This document shows positions 12,505 through 24,400 of a DNA stretch of 64,000 bases, piece by piece. The stretch comes from Pseudeuparius sepicola (Eukaryota; Arthropoda; Insecta; Coleoptera; Anthribidae). The position numbers and the translations under genes are program-made. Location of the stretch: assembly GCA_963920635.1 (NCBI GenBank), contig OY987299.1:117429373-117493372 (forward strand), in the 5' to 3' direction. The notes beneath the pieces are model-generated. The model ran no database searches and was not told where the DNA came from. It saw only the letters and a program-made list of their open reading frames with translations. Positions within the stretch are counted from its first letter, which is position 1. Each line of letters begins with the position of its first letter.

Positions 12505-13045
12505 ATACTCAATATTGTAATACTTTCAAAATGGCCGTCGCCACAAGATGGCGGATGATGTATTTTTTGTCAACTCACTTAATATGGGTATAAAATAAAA
12601 CGGCTTGAAGAATAGAAAACGATAGAGTTAGTCATACTAAATAGAGATAGAGTACTAAATAGAGATAGAGTACTAAATAGAGATAGAGTTAGTCATACTA
12701 AATTCAATATGGCCGCCGCTCCAAGATGCCGGATAATGTATTTTTTGTAAACCCCCTTAATATGGGTATCAAATGAAAGGGCTTGAAGAGTAGAAAACGA
12801 TAAAATTAGTGACATCACACTAAATTCAATATGGCCGTCGCTCCAAGATGGCGAATGATGTATTTTTTGTCAACCCCCTTAATGTGGGTATCAAATGAAA
12901 GAACTTGAAGAGTAGAAAACGCTAAAGTTAGTGACATCACACTAAATTCAATATGGCCGCCTCTCCAACACGGCGGATTACATTTTCTTTTCCCATAATA
13001 TGGGCATTATATGAAAGGGCTTGAAGAGTAGAACTATAAAGTTTA
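12505..13045. repeat. tandem repeat array, ~122-bp unit
   Basis: About four units, each containing TTCAATATGGCCGCCGCTCC and then GTATCAAATGAAAGGGCTTG; starts near 12699, 12820 and 12942 give a period of about 122 bp, and a diverged partial unit begins near 12505. An 18-bp micro-repeat (ACTAAATAGAGATAGAGT, three copies, about 12636-12690) interrupts the first unit. Such central arrays occur in Helitron-related elements, but no Helitron end was identified. Confidence 0.75.
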
Positions 13046-13425
13046 AAATAAAATTAATAGTAAAACAATATTTTTAAAAACAAGCTTTTATTTAAATGTT
13101 TGGAAAAGAAGAAAATAAACTTTATAATAAATCAAACCAAGGCAAACACATAATTTTGTTACATTATAAAATTGTATATGATATAAAAGCTTGTCGCGAG
13201 AAAATATATATCTTGAAAGTAATTCTAGAAAACTAGAAAATATATTTTTACACACGAAAATCTCGCGACAAGCTTTTATATCATATACAATTTTTTAATG
13301 TAACAAATTTATGGGTTTGCCTTGGTTTAATTTATTATAAAGTTTATTTTCTTCTTTTCAGAGCATTTAAATAAAAGCTTGTTTTTAAAAATATTTTTTT
13401 ACTATCAATTTTATTATAACTATGG
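13046..13425. mobile_element. palindromic MITE
   Basis: A near-perfect 380-bp palindrome abutting the tandem array. The outer arm contains AAAAACAAGCTTTTATTTAA and the inner arm ATATAAAAGCTTGTCGCGAG; both are exactly complemented on the right. The centre is near 13230. Confidence 0.7.
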
Positions 13426-13917
13426 GGCCAAGTAGGTACACCAGAATTATTAATTGGTACTCAGGGAAGTTCAATTTGTACAGGGTGTCCCAGTTAACGG
13501 GATTTACTCGGTAATTTTTAAAACAAATTGATGATTTCAAAACTAAACTTGTGCATACAACGTGTTGTTAAAAAGTAACTTCAAAAAATTGTGAAGTTGA
13601 ATTTCAACACGGAATATTCATAAGAATACCTATACGGAGAGTAACAAAAAAAAGGTCGAATGTAATTTCTGACTTCCGGTTTGATTGGAAGTGAGCATCA
13701 CATGCAAGGGCGTATTCAAGGGGGGCGTACAGGGGGTAATTACCCCCCCCCCCAAGCCCATCAAATGTCCAATTTCTCAACTATATATTTAGGTAAATTT
13801 AGTCAAGAGTCTGACGAAGTAATACAAATTAAATGCAAGGAGAGTTAGATTTATGGCAAAAAACATGTAGAGTCGACAATAATATTTGTGATATCCTTAC
13901 AAGTTATAAAGACTGAC

Positions 13918-14232
13918 CGCACTAGTGCGAAAAAGTACTTTTCCGCACTAGTGCGGAAAAGTGACACTTTCTAAACTAAAGTGCGAGCGGAAAAGTAAAT
14001 GCGTGCCGAAAACTGTCTTACTTTTCCGCACGCTTGTAGAAAAAATAGTGTTCCTCCGCTACGCGTCGTTCAGCCAACTGCAATCGCGTGTGGAAAAGTG
14101 GCACTTTCCGCACTTGTTAGGAAATATACCATTTTCTACAAGCGTGCTGAAAAGTAAGACACTTTTCCGCACGCATTTACTTTTCCGCACACACTTTAGT
14201 TTAGAAAGTGTCACTTTTCCGCACTAGTGCGG
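13918..14232. mobile_element. palindromic MITE, CCGCACTAGTGCGG ends
   Basis: A 315-bp palindrome whose ends and inner segments are variants of TTTTCCGCACTAGTGCGGAA. Arms such as GACACTTTCTAAACTAAAGT are exactly complemented on the right. Its right edge touches the next inverted repeat at 14234. Confidence 0.7.
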
Positions 14233-14233
14233 A

Positions 14234-14440
14234 AGCTCCTTAACAACACCTGTCAAATGGACTCCAACTACAGACTCCAAAAACAAGCAGATTGCATTTC
14301 TTATGAAATGATATTTTCCTAAAATATAATCTTCGCAATTCAGATTAACCAACATTTAATAGTAGACCTCAATATCAATGCATTTGGAAAATATTAAGCT
14401 TCAAAGTTGAAATCCATTTGACAGCGGTCATTAAGGAGCT
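14234..14440. mobile_element. small TIR element, AGCTCCTTAA ends
   Basis: AGCTCCTTAA at the left and TTAAGGAGCT at the right, followed inward by CTGTCAAATGGA and its near complement. A related diverged sequence with ATGGACTCCAACTTCTGACT occurs at about 49037-49140. Confidence 0.6.
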
Positions 14441-15955
14441 CTCTGTTCTGAATATATTTTCTGTGTTTTGACGGATAGCGAAGGTCACGTAACCATGTGT
14501 GAGTGGGTAATTTTACATATTTTTAAAACACCATTGTTTAGGTGATTTATAAATAAATCATAAAAAAAATTCCCTATACCATGCAAGCTTTTTTAAATTG
14601 ATACTCATTAATTTTATTATTAGATGCTGGGTTGTTATATGATTTGATGACACATTGACAGAGTATAAGCAGTGTTTGATCCATATCCATAAAGAGTCTA
14701 ATAACAGGTCCGTTATTGATCTGAATACGATATCCGGTTATCTTTTCCATCTATCACTCTTACTAGTCTATTAAATCATTTCAGCTTGTACATCTAAGGC
14801 ATAGACAAGGCCCCGACGTAACAGTATAATGTGGTAATAGCAATAAAATTGTTAATAAACTCCTTTTCCATGTTAGATCCGACTTTTAACTTTATATGAC
14901 ATGCCCATAAAATGTGATTTATGTTTCATCAGTCTGCTGTTTTAAATTTCAAATTTCATCCTAATATGGCTGGTTTTACATACGAAACAACTGCAGTTAG
15001 AAATTGACCTTAACGTTTATAGAAATGCAAATACGGAAGAAAAATAATATATTATGAACTTAGGTATATGTGTTACTATACAACATATTTATTTATCTGT
15101 GTGCAAAATTTAAGTATCTTCCAGTTAAAAACCTAAGGATTAAGTAAAACATTTTGGAAATCTAAAAGGAACAAAATATCAATACTACACAATAGGTGTG
15201 TTCACTAATTTCCAAACCAAAAACATGTAACTATCAATCTCGCTTTAATTAAAATTCTTACCGAAATAAGTGCAAAATAGAAACAGCGAATTTGGCGCGG
15301 CTAGAAGACTGCTAAAACGGATGACACGGCACTGGCATTCGTGAGACGCTGCACACAGCCGCTAACATCCACAGTTTTACAGCGCCTATTGTGGAAACTC
15401 AGAAACTATACCCTATGCATGCTGCCATAGTTAAGCTTCTACTGTGATAATATGTAATTCAAAGAATGCACTATTTTCTTTTTTATGAACATTTCTATTC
15501 TTGAAACGGTTCTGTAACGACTGAATAATTTTTTTGTGTTCCTGTTCACACCGTGTTCTCTATTTCAACTTGTGTATTTCCAAAATGTCATGGGAAAACG
15601 CAATCGCCCAATCTGGACGCGCATTTGATTGCACTTAATAACTACATAACAAAAGAATTAGCTTCAATTAGTTCCATTTCCGTTTCACAGTTTCACATAT
15701 TATGACTAGTCAATCGGGCGATGCATAATATGCGATTGCGTACCAATAGCCAGTGACCCCAATTTTGGTAATACATTGCCAGTCACGACCTTTTTTTCAC
15801 AATCAATTTAAATTTGGACGGGTCTTTTTTTACATTTTTAATTGGTACTTCTACATACACTGGGATACAGGCAGACCTTGAACTATGAAAGGAACTCATA
15901 GGTTGTATGTTTTTCTAGGAAAAACCACTGCCAACACCGCATATCGTATTTTATT
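14441..15955. other. intergenic, nothing recognised
   Basis: No supported feature. Moderate GC pockets occur around 15290-15400 without a convincing ORF. Confidence 0.4.
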
Positions 15956-15959
15956 TTAT

Positions 15960-17872
15960 GTACCTACTACAGTATGCGACATGATAATCTATTAGACCGT
16001 CAGATGGTGACTGGTGACAGATTTAGGTGCCCCATTTTCGCATACAAGCCTCGAAGATGGTTGAAAAGCATATCGATGTTGAGTAGAATGAAGGGAAATT
16101 TACGAGTGCCCCCTGGGGATAATATATGGGAAATTCGATTTTTCTTAACAGAAATAAAAAGAGTCTGTTGCCCATATTTTTACCCAAGCCGTGTTCACTA
16201 AATAATTAATAGAACCTGGCTTAGGAAAACCAAAGGCTTGAGTGTTGCAGGTGGCTAAAGGGTTGAAATAAGGGCGCAATCTCGTAAGGAAAAATCGAGA
16301 TTTTGACCGATTTTTCCGCACAAGCCCATAGGAAAGTAGCCCGAAAAATAAAAAAAAACATATTATACATAATTAAAATATTATATACAGGAATTAATAG
16401 TTCTGGAGCTTTGGGAAAAAAATCTTCTTAAGCAATGTGGTCACGAAAAATCGCTGGAAATTATTTTTAATTTCGTAGGTCGTTGAAAAATGACTTTTCT
16501 CAAAAAAATTACTAATAAAGGTATATCAAAAATACTTTTATTGCACTCTTCAGCAAATTCTGAACAATTTTTGTTAGGGATTTTTTGCTCTAGCTCTTCA
16601 AATAGAGGTGAAACGGGCGGATAAACCTTGACTTGAAAAAATGCCTGGAACTCCGGTTTGGCTTAAACGAATTGGTCGAATTTGGGCTTGTTGAAGAGAG
16701 CTTTCCTTCTTCTATCAAATGATTGTCCAGTAAGGTCATTTCGACTTTCGTGGTCACCGCTAGAGGGCGCAATTTGAGAAATTTACTTTTTATTACAATT
16801 TTCTCCGAAATTTTAAATGCAATGGCATATTTATTCTGTTATAATCGAAAAGTAGATTAAATTTACAACAAAAAATACCCAAGGTTCAAATGAATAGTAC
16901 GACAGGTAAGGTAAGTAAATTACAAATACGTTTAACGGAATAAAAAGTGAGAAAAATAGCAATTTACGAAAAACTCAAGTAGATTTTTATTTATTTCATG
17001 GCATGCTTGACCACGGAAATATTTGACAACAAATACCTACCTTTTTCTTTCAAATAACATGTTAACAATTATTCTTTTGGCGATAACTCCGGAACTAATG
17101 AATATATCCATTTGAACCTTGGGTATTTGGGTATTTTTTGTTGTAAATTTAATTTACTTTTCGATTATAACAGAATAAATATGCCATTGCATTTAAAATT
17201 TCGGAGAAAATTGTAATAAAAGTAAATTTTTCAAATTGCGCCCTCTAGCGCTGACCACGAAATTCGAACTGACCTTACTGGACAATCATTTGATAGAACA
17301 AGGAAAGCTCTCTTCAACAAGCCCAAATTCGACCAATTCGGTTAAGCCAAACCGGAGTTACAGGCATTTTTTCAAGTCAAGGTTTATCCGCCCTTTTCAC
17401 CTCTATTTGAAGAGCCAGGGCAAAAAATCCTTAACAAAAATTGTTCAGAAATTGCTGAAGAGTGCAATAGAAGTATTTTTGATATACCTTTATTAGTAAT
17501 TTTTTTGAGAAAACTCATTTTTCAAATTTACTGTTTCGAATACGCCCCCTAGCGGGTGACCTACGAACTTAAAAATAATTTCCAGCGATTTTTCGTGACC
17601 ACATTGCTTAAGAAGATTTTTTTCCCAATGCTCCAGGTCTATTAATTCCTGAGATATGGTACCTCTTTACCCTTAATGAAACACCCTGTACATATATTAT
17701 ACTATAGGAAAATCGAATTTTCCATATGTTATCCCCAGGGGCCACTCGTAAGTTTCCCTTCATTCTACTCAACATCGATGTACGTTTCAACCCTCTTCGA
17801 GGCTTGTATGCGAAAATGGGGCACCTAAATCTGTCACTATCTGACGGTTTATATCGTACCTACTGCACAGAT
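15960..17872. mobile_element. 1.9-kb foldback element
   Basis: Long complementary arms: the segment around 16020-16140 (GTTGAGTAGAATGAAGGGAA) is repeated inverted at about 17700-17840, the segment around 16420-16480 (TTCTTAAGCAATGTGGTCAC) at about 17570-17620, and 16590-16800 at 17200-17400. Both arms carry the same ORF-like stretch only because they are copies of each other; I do not consider it coding. Confidence 0.7.
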
Positions 17873-18116
17873 AACCTCGTTGTGCTACCACAAGTCTCTG
17901 AAAATAATCGCAATTAACATAAGTTTGGTTTGTACCGCTTTTACGGAACACCCTGTATCAATATCAACAAAACCACGGACACGTCCACCGACAGTCCTAA
18001 AACTTTTCTATAACTCGTAAAATAAAGAAGTTAAGAGGGGAATAAAATGTTTTGTGGATCACCCTGTACAAAATTCAACTTGTTTGCCCCGTATGGTAGT
18101 TATTATTTTATTTCAG

Positions 18117-18425
18117 AAATCGAGAAAGTTGAAACATATAATACCAGAGGAAGATTCTTCTCTAGACGACGAAGAAGACATCGACGGCATGTTTTCTACA
18201 GACGTCGATGACCATGACCAACACCTGCATAGAAATTCTTCCAAAATGTTCACAAACTGGTCCCCCTGGAGCAGGTGCATGGACTGTATTCAAAGAAGAA
18301 TGAAGAAATGTGTTCACCCCAAATGCCACGACTCTAGAATGTACGAGGAAAGGCATTGCAACAAAAAAAGGTGCAAGAGGAAAAGACGACAGAGAGAAGG
18401 ATTTAGAATTCTTCACTTAAATAAG
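18117..18425 (+). CDS. protease exon: acidic region and TSP1 repeat 1
   Basis: Acceptor TTTTATTTCAG, donor AAG/GTAAAA; 309 bp, phase 0 at both ends. It encodes an acidic run (EEDSSLDDEEDID), then FTNWSPWSRC and a Cys/Lys/Arg-rich tail ending RKRRQREGFRILHLNK. WSxW with the following cysteines marks a thrombospondin type-1 repeat, an extracellular binding module. The dibasic clusters could be processing sites. Confidence 0.85.
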
Positions 18426-21400
18426 GTAAAAATATTTGGTTCTAATTGAAACCTCGTAAGATTAGAATTAGAATTAGCTCCTTATGTCAGTTTATTATAG
18501 AACATGAACCAGCATTCATCTTGTTGTAGAGTAGCGGTTACTTGACCAGGCAAGCACCTTCAGAGATATGGAGTAGGTGGTCGGCTTGGTCGAGTTGCAA
18601 CGAAGACTGCAGGACCTATAGAGTAAGGAAGTGCAGAAAACCTGGAAGATGCAGGAAGCAAGTGCAAAAAGAAAGCGCGTACTGTTACCATGAACGATCA
18701 CAGTGTGAAGTATACGTGCTTCATTTGTTGGAGATGAAGAAACATCAAGGTAAGATGATTTAGGTGTATTTCATAGTTTGTCTCATTTTGGTGGTTCTTG
18801 TAGATAGGTCCAGATACCAATATTCGGAGGACCACACGGTTCGCCAGCCAAAATACAGGAGAGAGAAAAAGTGCGGGGTTCCGAACAGAACCACCAAAAT
18901 GTTGAAGATAATCGGTGGTACCGAGGCCCAGAGGTACCACTGGCCGTGGCATGTGGCTGTACTTAACCAGTTCCTGGTAAGTTCAAGTTATAGGTTTTCA
19001 TAACGTGGGAAATTCAATACTTGCACTCCTTGGAAACACAATACAAAAAAAAATTGTATTTGATAAGTCAACGCCGAAATATGTCGTGCTGCATTTTTAC
19101 TTAGGAAACTATGCATATACAGTGACCGGCAGAAAGTTGGACACAAATGGAAAACTTTTTTATTATTAATTTCTTAGAAAATTTTATTCTTGATAAAAGT
19201 TGGTGCATCATTTCAAACTCAAAACGCACATATATCAAAATTTAAATATCTCTTTTTGGATACGAGGTAGATTCAAAAATGTCAAAATAACTCAAGAGTA
19301 AAGTACCCTTATTTTTTAAAATACGGTAAAAAGTTACTTACAAAAGTTGTTTGGAATCAAAGGTGGATGTCAGAGCCACCTAGCGAAAAAAAAGAAATTT
19401 AACTTTTTTTGTATTTTTTTCGACCACCCTGTGTATTACAAGAAAACAAAATACTGCAAGCGCAACTTATCATCGAATAACAAATGAATTTGCTACTAAA
19501 CTTTAATTTTGTTCGATTAGCAGCTAGAAATTTAAATTAATCGAAGTCAGAGTTTAAAAATATTAAATTTTTGTGTCCAACGGTCCCTGCATGATGATTC
19601 CAAGAAATATTTCAGATAGACTTTACATAGAATAAAAGGTCCTTCTTCGGTGTGTCATATTGGTTGTTAAACTTTTTCAAAATTTGAAAATTAAGTTTAT
19701 AATAAATTATCTTAGACAAGGAAAGAGAGAAAACACCGCGCTTGCTTACCCTGCCGTATATAGATTTCGTTACATCGTTTTGAACGGTGTCCATTTTTTA
19801 AGTGGCAGACAAAGTGAGTATGTTGTGGGTTAATTTCGTGAATTTTTGAATTAAAAGTGACAGTGATAAAGGGGAGAATATACTCTTACGATGGTGAATT
19901 GTTCAGTGTTTGGTTGCAAAAGCAGAAGTGAAAGGCAAGAGCCCGGGATTTCGTTTCACAGGTAAATATTTAACAAGCTATACCCTAAAACTTTATTTTT
20001 TCTCAATATAACTTCTTCAAATTCCTTCTACCTTTTAGTATGATAAAGTGTATTGTTTTGTTTGTAAATTGACCAATATTATTATTTTTTAACACCTTTT
20101 TTATAGAAAATTTCTTAATTGATTATGATAGTTTCATAAAATATGGGCTGGTTTTCATGGGCGTGTATTATTTATTTTATTTTGATTGATTCGAAATCGC
20201 CACAAATAAATATATTTCAGCACTTGACACTAGCTTTACATTTGGGAAATTATCTGCAAATAAATACGAATATTTCAAATTACATGTAAGCAAGTCAAAA
20301 TTAACTACCTTTTCATTTTGTGATATTGGCTAAGAACGCGTTTCATGCTACGTCACTGGCCTGTCGTGCGATGTGGCAATCGGTAACACGGCCGCGAGCG
20401 CTGTTACGCGTCCTATCTCTTTCCTCGTCAAGGTAATTATTGACAACAACTGTGGCTAAATTGTGGCCCATACTGCCAAAATATTTGCTGACCAAATAGT
20501 TTACAATTGGTTTATTTGGCAAATACGTTAATATTAGTTAAACGTACGTAACCTACGTCAAGCATATTCATATAAACTTTACTATAAACTAATATAATAA
20601 TGTGACCCTACAGCGTATATAATCACTTACATATACACAATTAGTATTAGGTAAATAGATGTAACATTGGATTTGAAGATAAATATAATTATTACAGGTC
20701 AAATTTTATATAGAATTGTAAAAAAAATGACTATCAGTATGGTCCCTATTTCTTTAAAATACGAAGGTGAGGATATAGTCTAATACAGATTTTTAATACC
20801 ATTGTTTATACGGATATATGCAAAAATGGTAAAAATCCGATATTCTCGTTTACCCTGTACGAACAGCAGGGAGTAGTTCACAAATATTTTTTTGTTGCTG
20901 GATTAAGATTCACCTAAATTATTAATATTCACCTAGTCTCGTTGCTCATCGTACACAGAGTGGTCACATATTCAAAATTAGAAAAATTTAAAATATTATG
21001 TTAGTCTAAACAGGTTTTTTGCGACTTTTTATCCTTGAGCGTTAAAAAACTTATTGTTATTGCAATTTACATAATAAAAAAATGTAAATGCGTAAATTAA
21101 ATAATGAAAAATCAGATCAGATTTGGAGAAGAGTGTCTAAAATTATTTTTAATTTAACATACGCATTTTAATTTTTTAAATGAATAAATCGCAATCAAAA
21201 ATCTAAACAATAACTTAAAAAAAAATTCGGGGAATAAAAGTCGCAAAAATAAATGTTTATAAATATATACAGACATGGATTTTAAAAAAATGTCTCATTT
21301 TATTTGATCTTTATAAGATAGAGCAACGAGACTAGGAAAAAATGTTTTTTGCATATTATGTCTTGTGAGGTTTGGAAAACCAACTGCACTATTCCTTAAA

Positions 21401-24400
21401 TAAATGCTTAATATACTTTCGTCATTTTGGGGTGTCGTTATTTTAATTATAGTACGCAAGCAGGCCATAGAAACCTACTATATTAAAAAAATGTTTGAGA
21501 ATGTTCCACCCGTTAAAAAATAATGAATTATCTGATCTAAAGCACAGAAATTGGTTATTCTGTGGCTAAAGTACTGTACACTTTTAACTTTGATGAAAAT
21601 TATGAGAAAAATCGATATCAATAAAGTTGTAATAATTTATATTAAATTATTTTAAAATGATTTTTCCTATTTTTAGCATTAAATTTTAGTTCCAGTCCCA
21701 AGTATACTTGGCATTTAAATGCAGAAAATAATTTATAAATGCAAAATATTATCCAGCTCTCTGGTTTGTAACGTATTTTCGACATTTCCCAATTAAGAAG
21801 TTTTATTACCTCATTATCTTTCATGCGGTTTGTAAGCGGACTGCAGACATATTTTTGGATAAATTATCGGTACAAAATCATAAGGCCTCAAGCTCTAATA
21901 ACGGCTATGTTCCACGTTATCATTTTGCAAAAAATCGCGGCAACATATATTGCGCTATATTCATTTAAGTTTGCCTACTTTCCCGTGTCGAATTCGCGAA
22001 ACAACTCTGAGCAAATAATTAAATGAAATTAATTAAACAGGTGCGGTAGGTTAATGGTTTTTGTAGCTTAGGGACCACAGACCACATGCCACATATCACC
22101 TATAAATGTGAGAAAAACGATTTTTTTCAATATTTGTATTTTTATTGTGTGAATTATTGATTGCTTATGTGAGTCCTAATCTACGAAAGCGTAGAAGGGC
22201 CACCTTGTAAATATTTTTTCCCGAACTAAATTCCGACTTATAAGTCGGAATTCTGACTTACATCTCGGAATTCCGACTTATAAGTCGGAATAAGGTCATT
22301 CCGACTTACAACTCGGAATTCCGACTTACAAGTCGGAATTCTGACTTACATCTCGGACTTCCGACTTACATCTCGGAATTCCGACTTATAAGTCGGAATA
22401 AGGTCATTCCAACTTACAACTCGGAATTCCGACTTACAAGTCGGAATTCTGACTTATAAGTCGGAATTCTGACTTATAAGTCGGAATTCCGACTTACATC
22501 TCGGAATTCCGACTTATAAGTCGGAATAAGGTCATTCCGACTTACAAGTCGGAATTCCGACTTATAAGTCGGAATTCGACAGTTAGTACCTAATAGGTTA
22601 GGTTAAATTATTCTAGACGCACCAATCCGCGTTTGAAAAAATTTGGCGGACAAAACTACCCCCTGCATCCCTTTAAGGAAAAAAATCGATAACTCCATTG
22701 TTTCTGCTCCGAATTTCGCCGTTTTCACAAGAACGTTCAAAAGAGTCTCAGAAGTGAAAAAATTGCCAGGCAAAAAACTACCCCTTCCCAGCCCCGAAGT
22801 TGTTTTTGGTCGAGTCCTGGCCATTTTCAGCAAGGACGTTCAAAATTATCCCAGATGCATCAATCCGCGGTTGAAAAAATTTGCCGGACAAAACTACCCC
22901 CTACACCCCTTTAGGGAAACATTTGATAACTGTATTTTTTCTGGCCAGATTGTCGCCTTTTCACCAGGTAATTCTAAAGTCTCAGAATTCAAAAACAAAT
23001 TTTTGGGGGATGCAGGGGTAGTTTTTATCCGGCAAATTTTTTCAACCACTGATTGGTGCGTCTGGAATAATTTTGAACGTTCTTGCTGTAACTGGCGAAC
23101 ATGGCGAACAACTTGGGGGGTGGGAAGGGGTAGTTTTTTCCGGCAATATATTTTTACTTCTGAGACTTTTTTGAACTTCCTTGTGAAAACGGCGAAAATC
23201 GGACCAGAAACAATAGAGTTATCATTTTTTTCCTAAAGGGATGCAGGGGTAGTTTTGTCCGGCAAATTTTTTCAACCGCGGATTGGCGCATCTGTAATAA
23301 TTTTGAACGTCCTTGCTGAAAATGGCGAAGATCCGACTAAAAACAACTTCGGCGGTGGGAAAGGGTAGTTTTTTACTTATGAGACTTTTTCAACGTCCTT
23401 GTGAAAACGGCGAAAATCGGACCAGAAAAAATGTAGTTATCATTTTTTTTTCCTAAAGGGATGCAGGGGTAGTTCTGTCCGGCAAATTTTTTCAACCGCG
23501 GATTGATGAGTGCGTCTGGAATAATTTTGAAGGTCCCTGCTAAAAATGGCGAATGCATTTTGAATTTCTGAAATATTGTTTCGAAACAGTGATGCATACG
23601 CACGGCACATTGTACAGGGTGTTTTAAAACTATGCGGCACCCTTTTAAGGGTCTACTTTACTCATTAAAATAAGACGAAAAGTTCATATTAACATGGGTC
23701 AAAAAACTCTTCGTTACGAAGATACAGGGTGATTAAACTTCCAAAAAATATCGATTTTTCTTTATATAACCAAATTTGGTACACAATAAAACCATCATAG
23801 GGTGACATAAGAAATGATAATATCAGGTCTCTAAAGTACCCAGTGGCTGAGCTAAGGGTAATCGGTACCATAAATTAAACAAAAAAATACTATGGCCCTG
23901 TACAATACAACAATTTATTATGTTGTTGAATAAACAATACAGTTTGGAATTTAATTTTTTTCATATCTCTCTCCCTTTTGCGGAAAATTTGAGTTTTCGG
24001 TCTTTTTGGACGCTTTTTCGGATTGAAGTATTATAGTCAAATTTTGTTAAGAGTCCTTACTGGGACTGTCAATTGGTAATTTCGACATCCTAAGTTGGCA
24101 TCAATGGAGCAAAAAAATGCAACCGGGTCATAAGTTCAGGTCAGTAACGAGCCCATTTGCACAATGAATATAACTACTAATAACACGCGCGAAAAGAAAC
24201 AAAACAAGAACAACACAGATAACGGTAAAACTCACGAAACGTACAAAACCCGCGAATATTTTCACTGCCCAAAGTGTGAATCACTTTGAACGATCCGGAA
24301 AACCTTCATTGTCACTTTCACAACGAAACAAAATTTGCCTGAGTCCGGCCCGCACCATAGACGCTGCCGCAAGCAGATGATTATACCAAAATACCAAAAT

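Noticed and set aside
16590..17496. Matching peptides on opposite strands (LLDNHLIE...KLSSTSPNS)
   Set aside because: Inverted arms of one foldback; the frames are short and lack any recognised domain.
22230..22580. CRISPR-like regular repeats
   Set aside because: Eukaryotic context; the units are palindromes with near-identical short spacers, part of a foldback transposon.
22603..23236. Repeated open frames in FB-2 arms (e.g. starting MADKTTPCIPLRKK)
   Set aside because: Identical frames occur inverted on the other arm because the arms are copies; tandem non-coding units with no domain signature.
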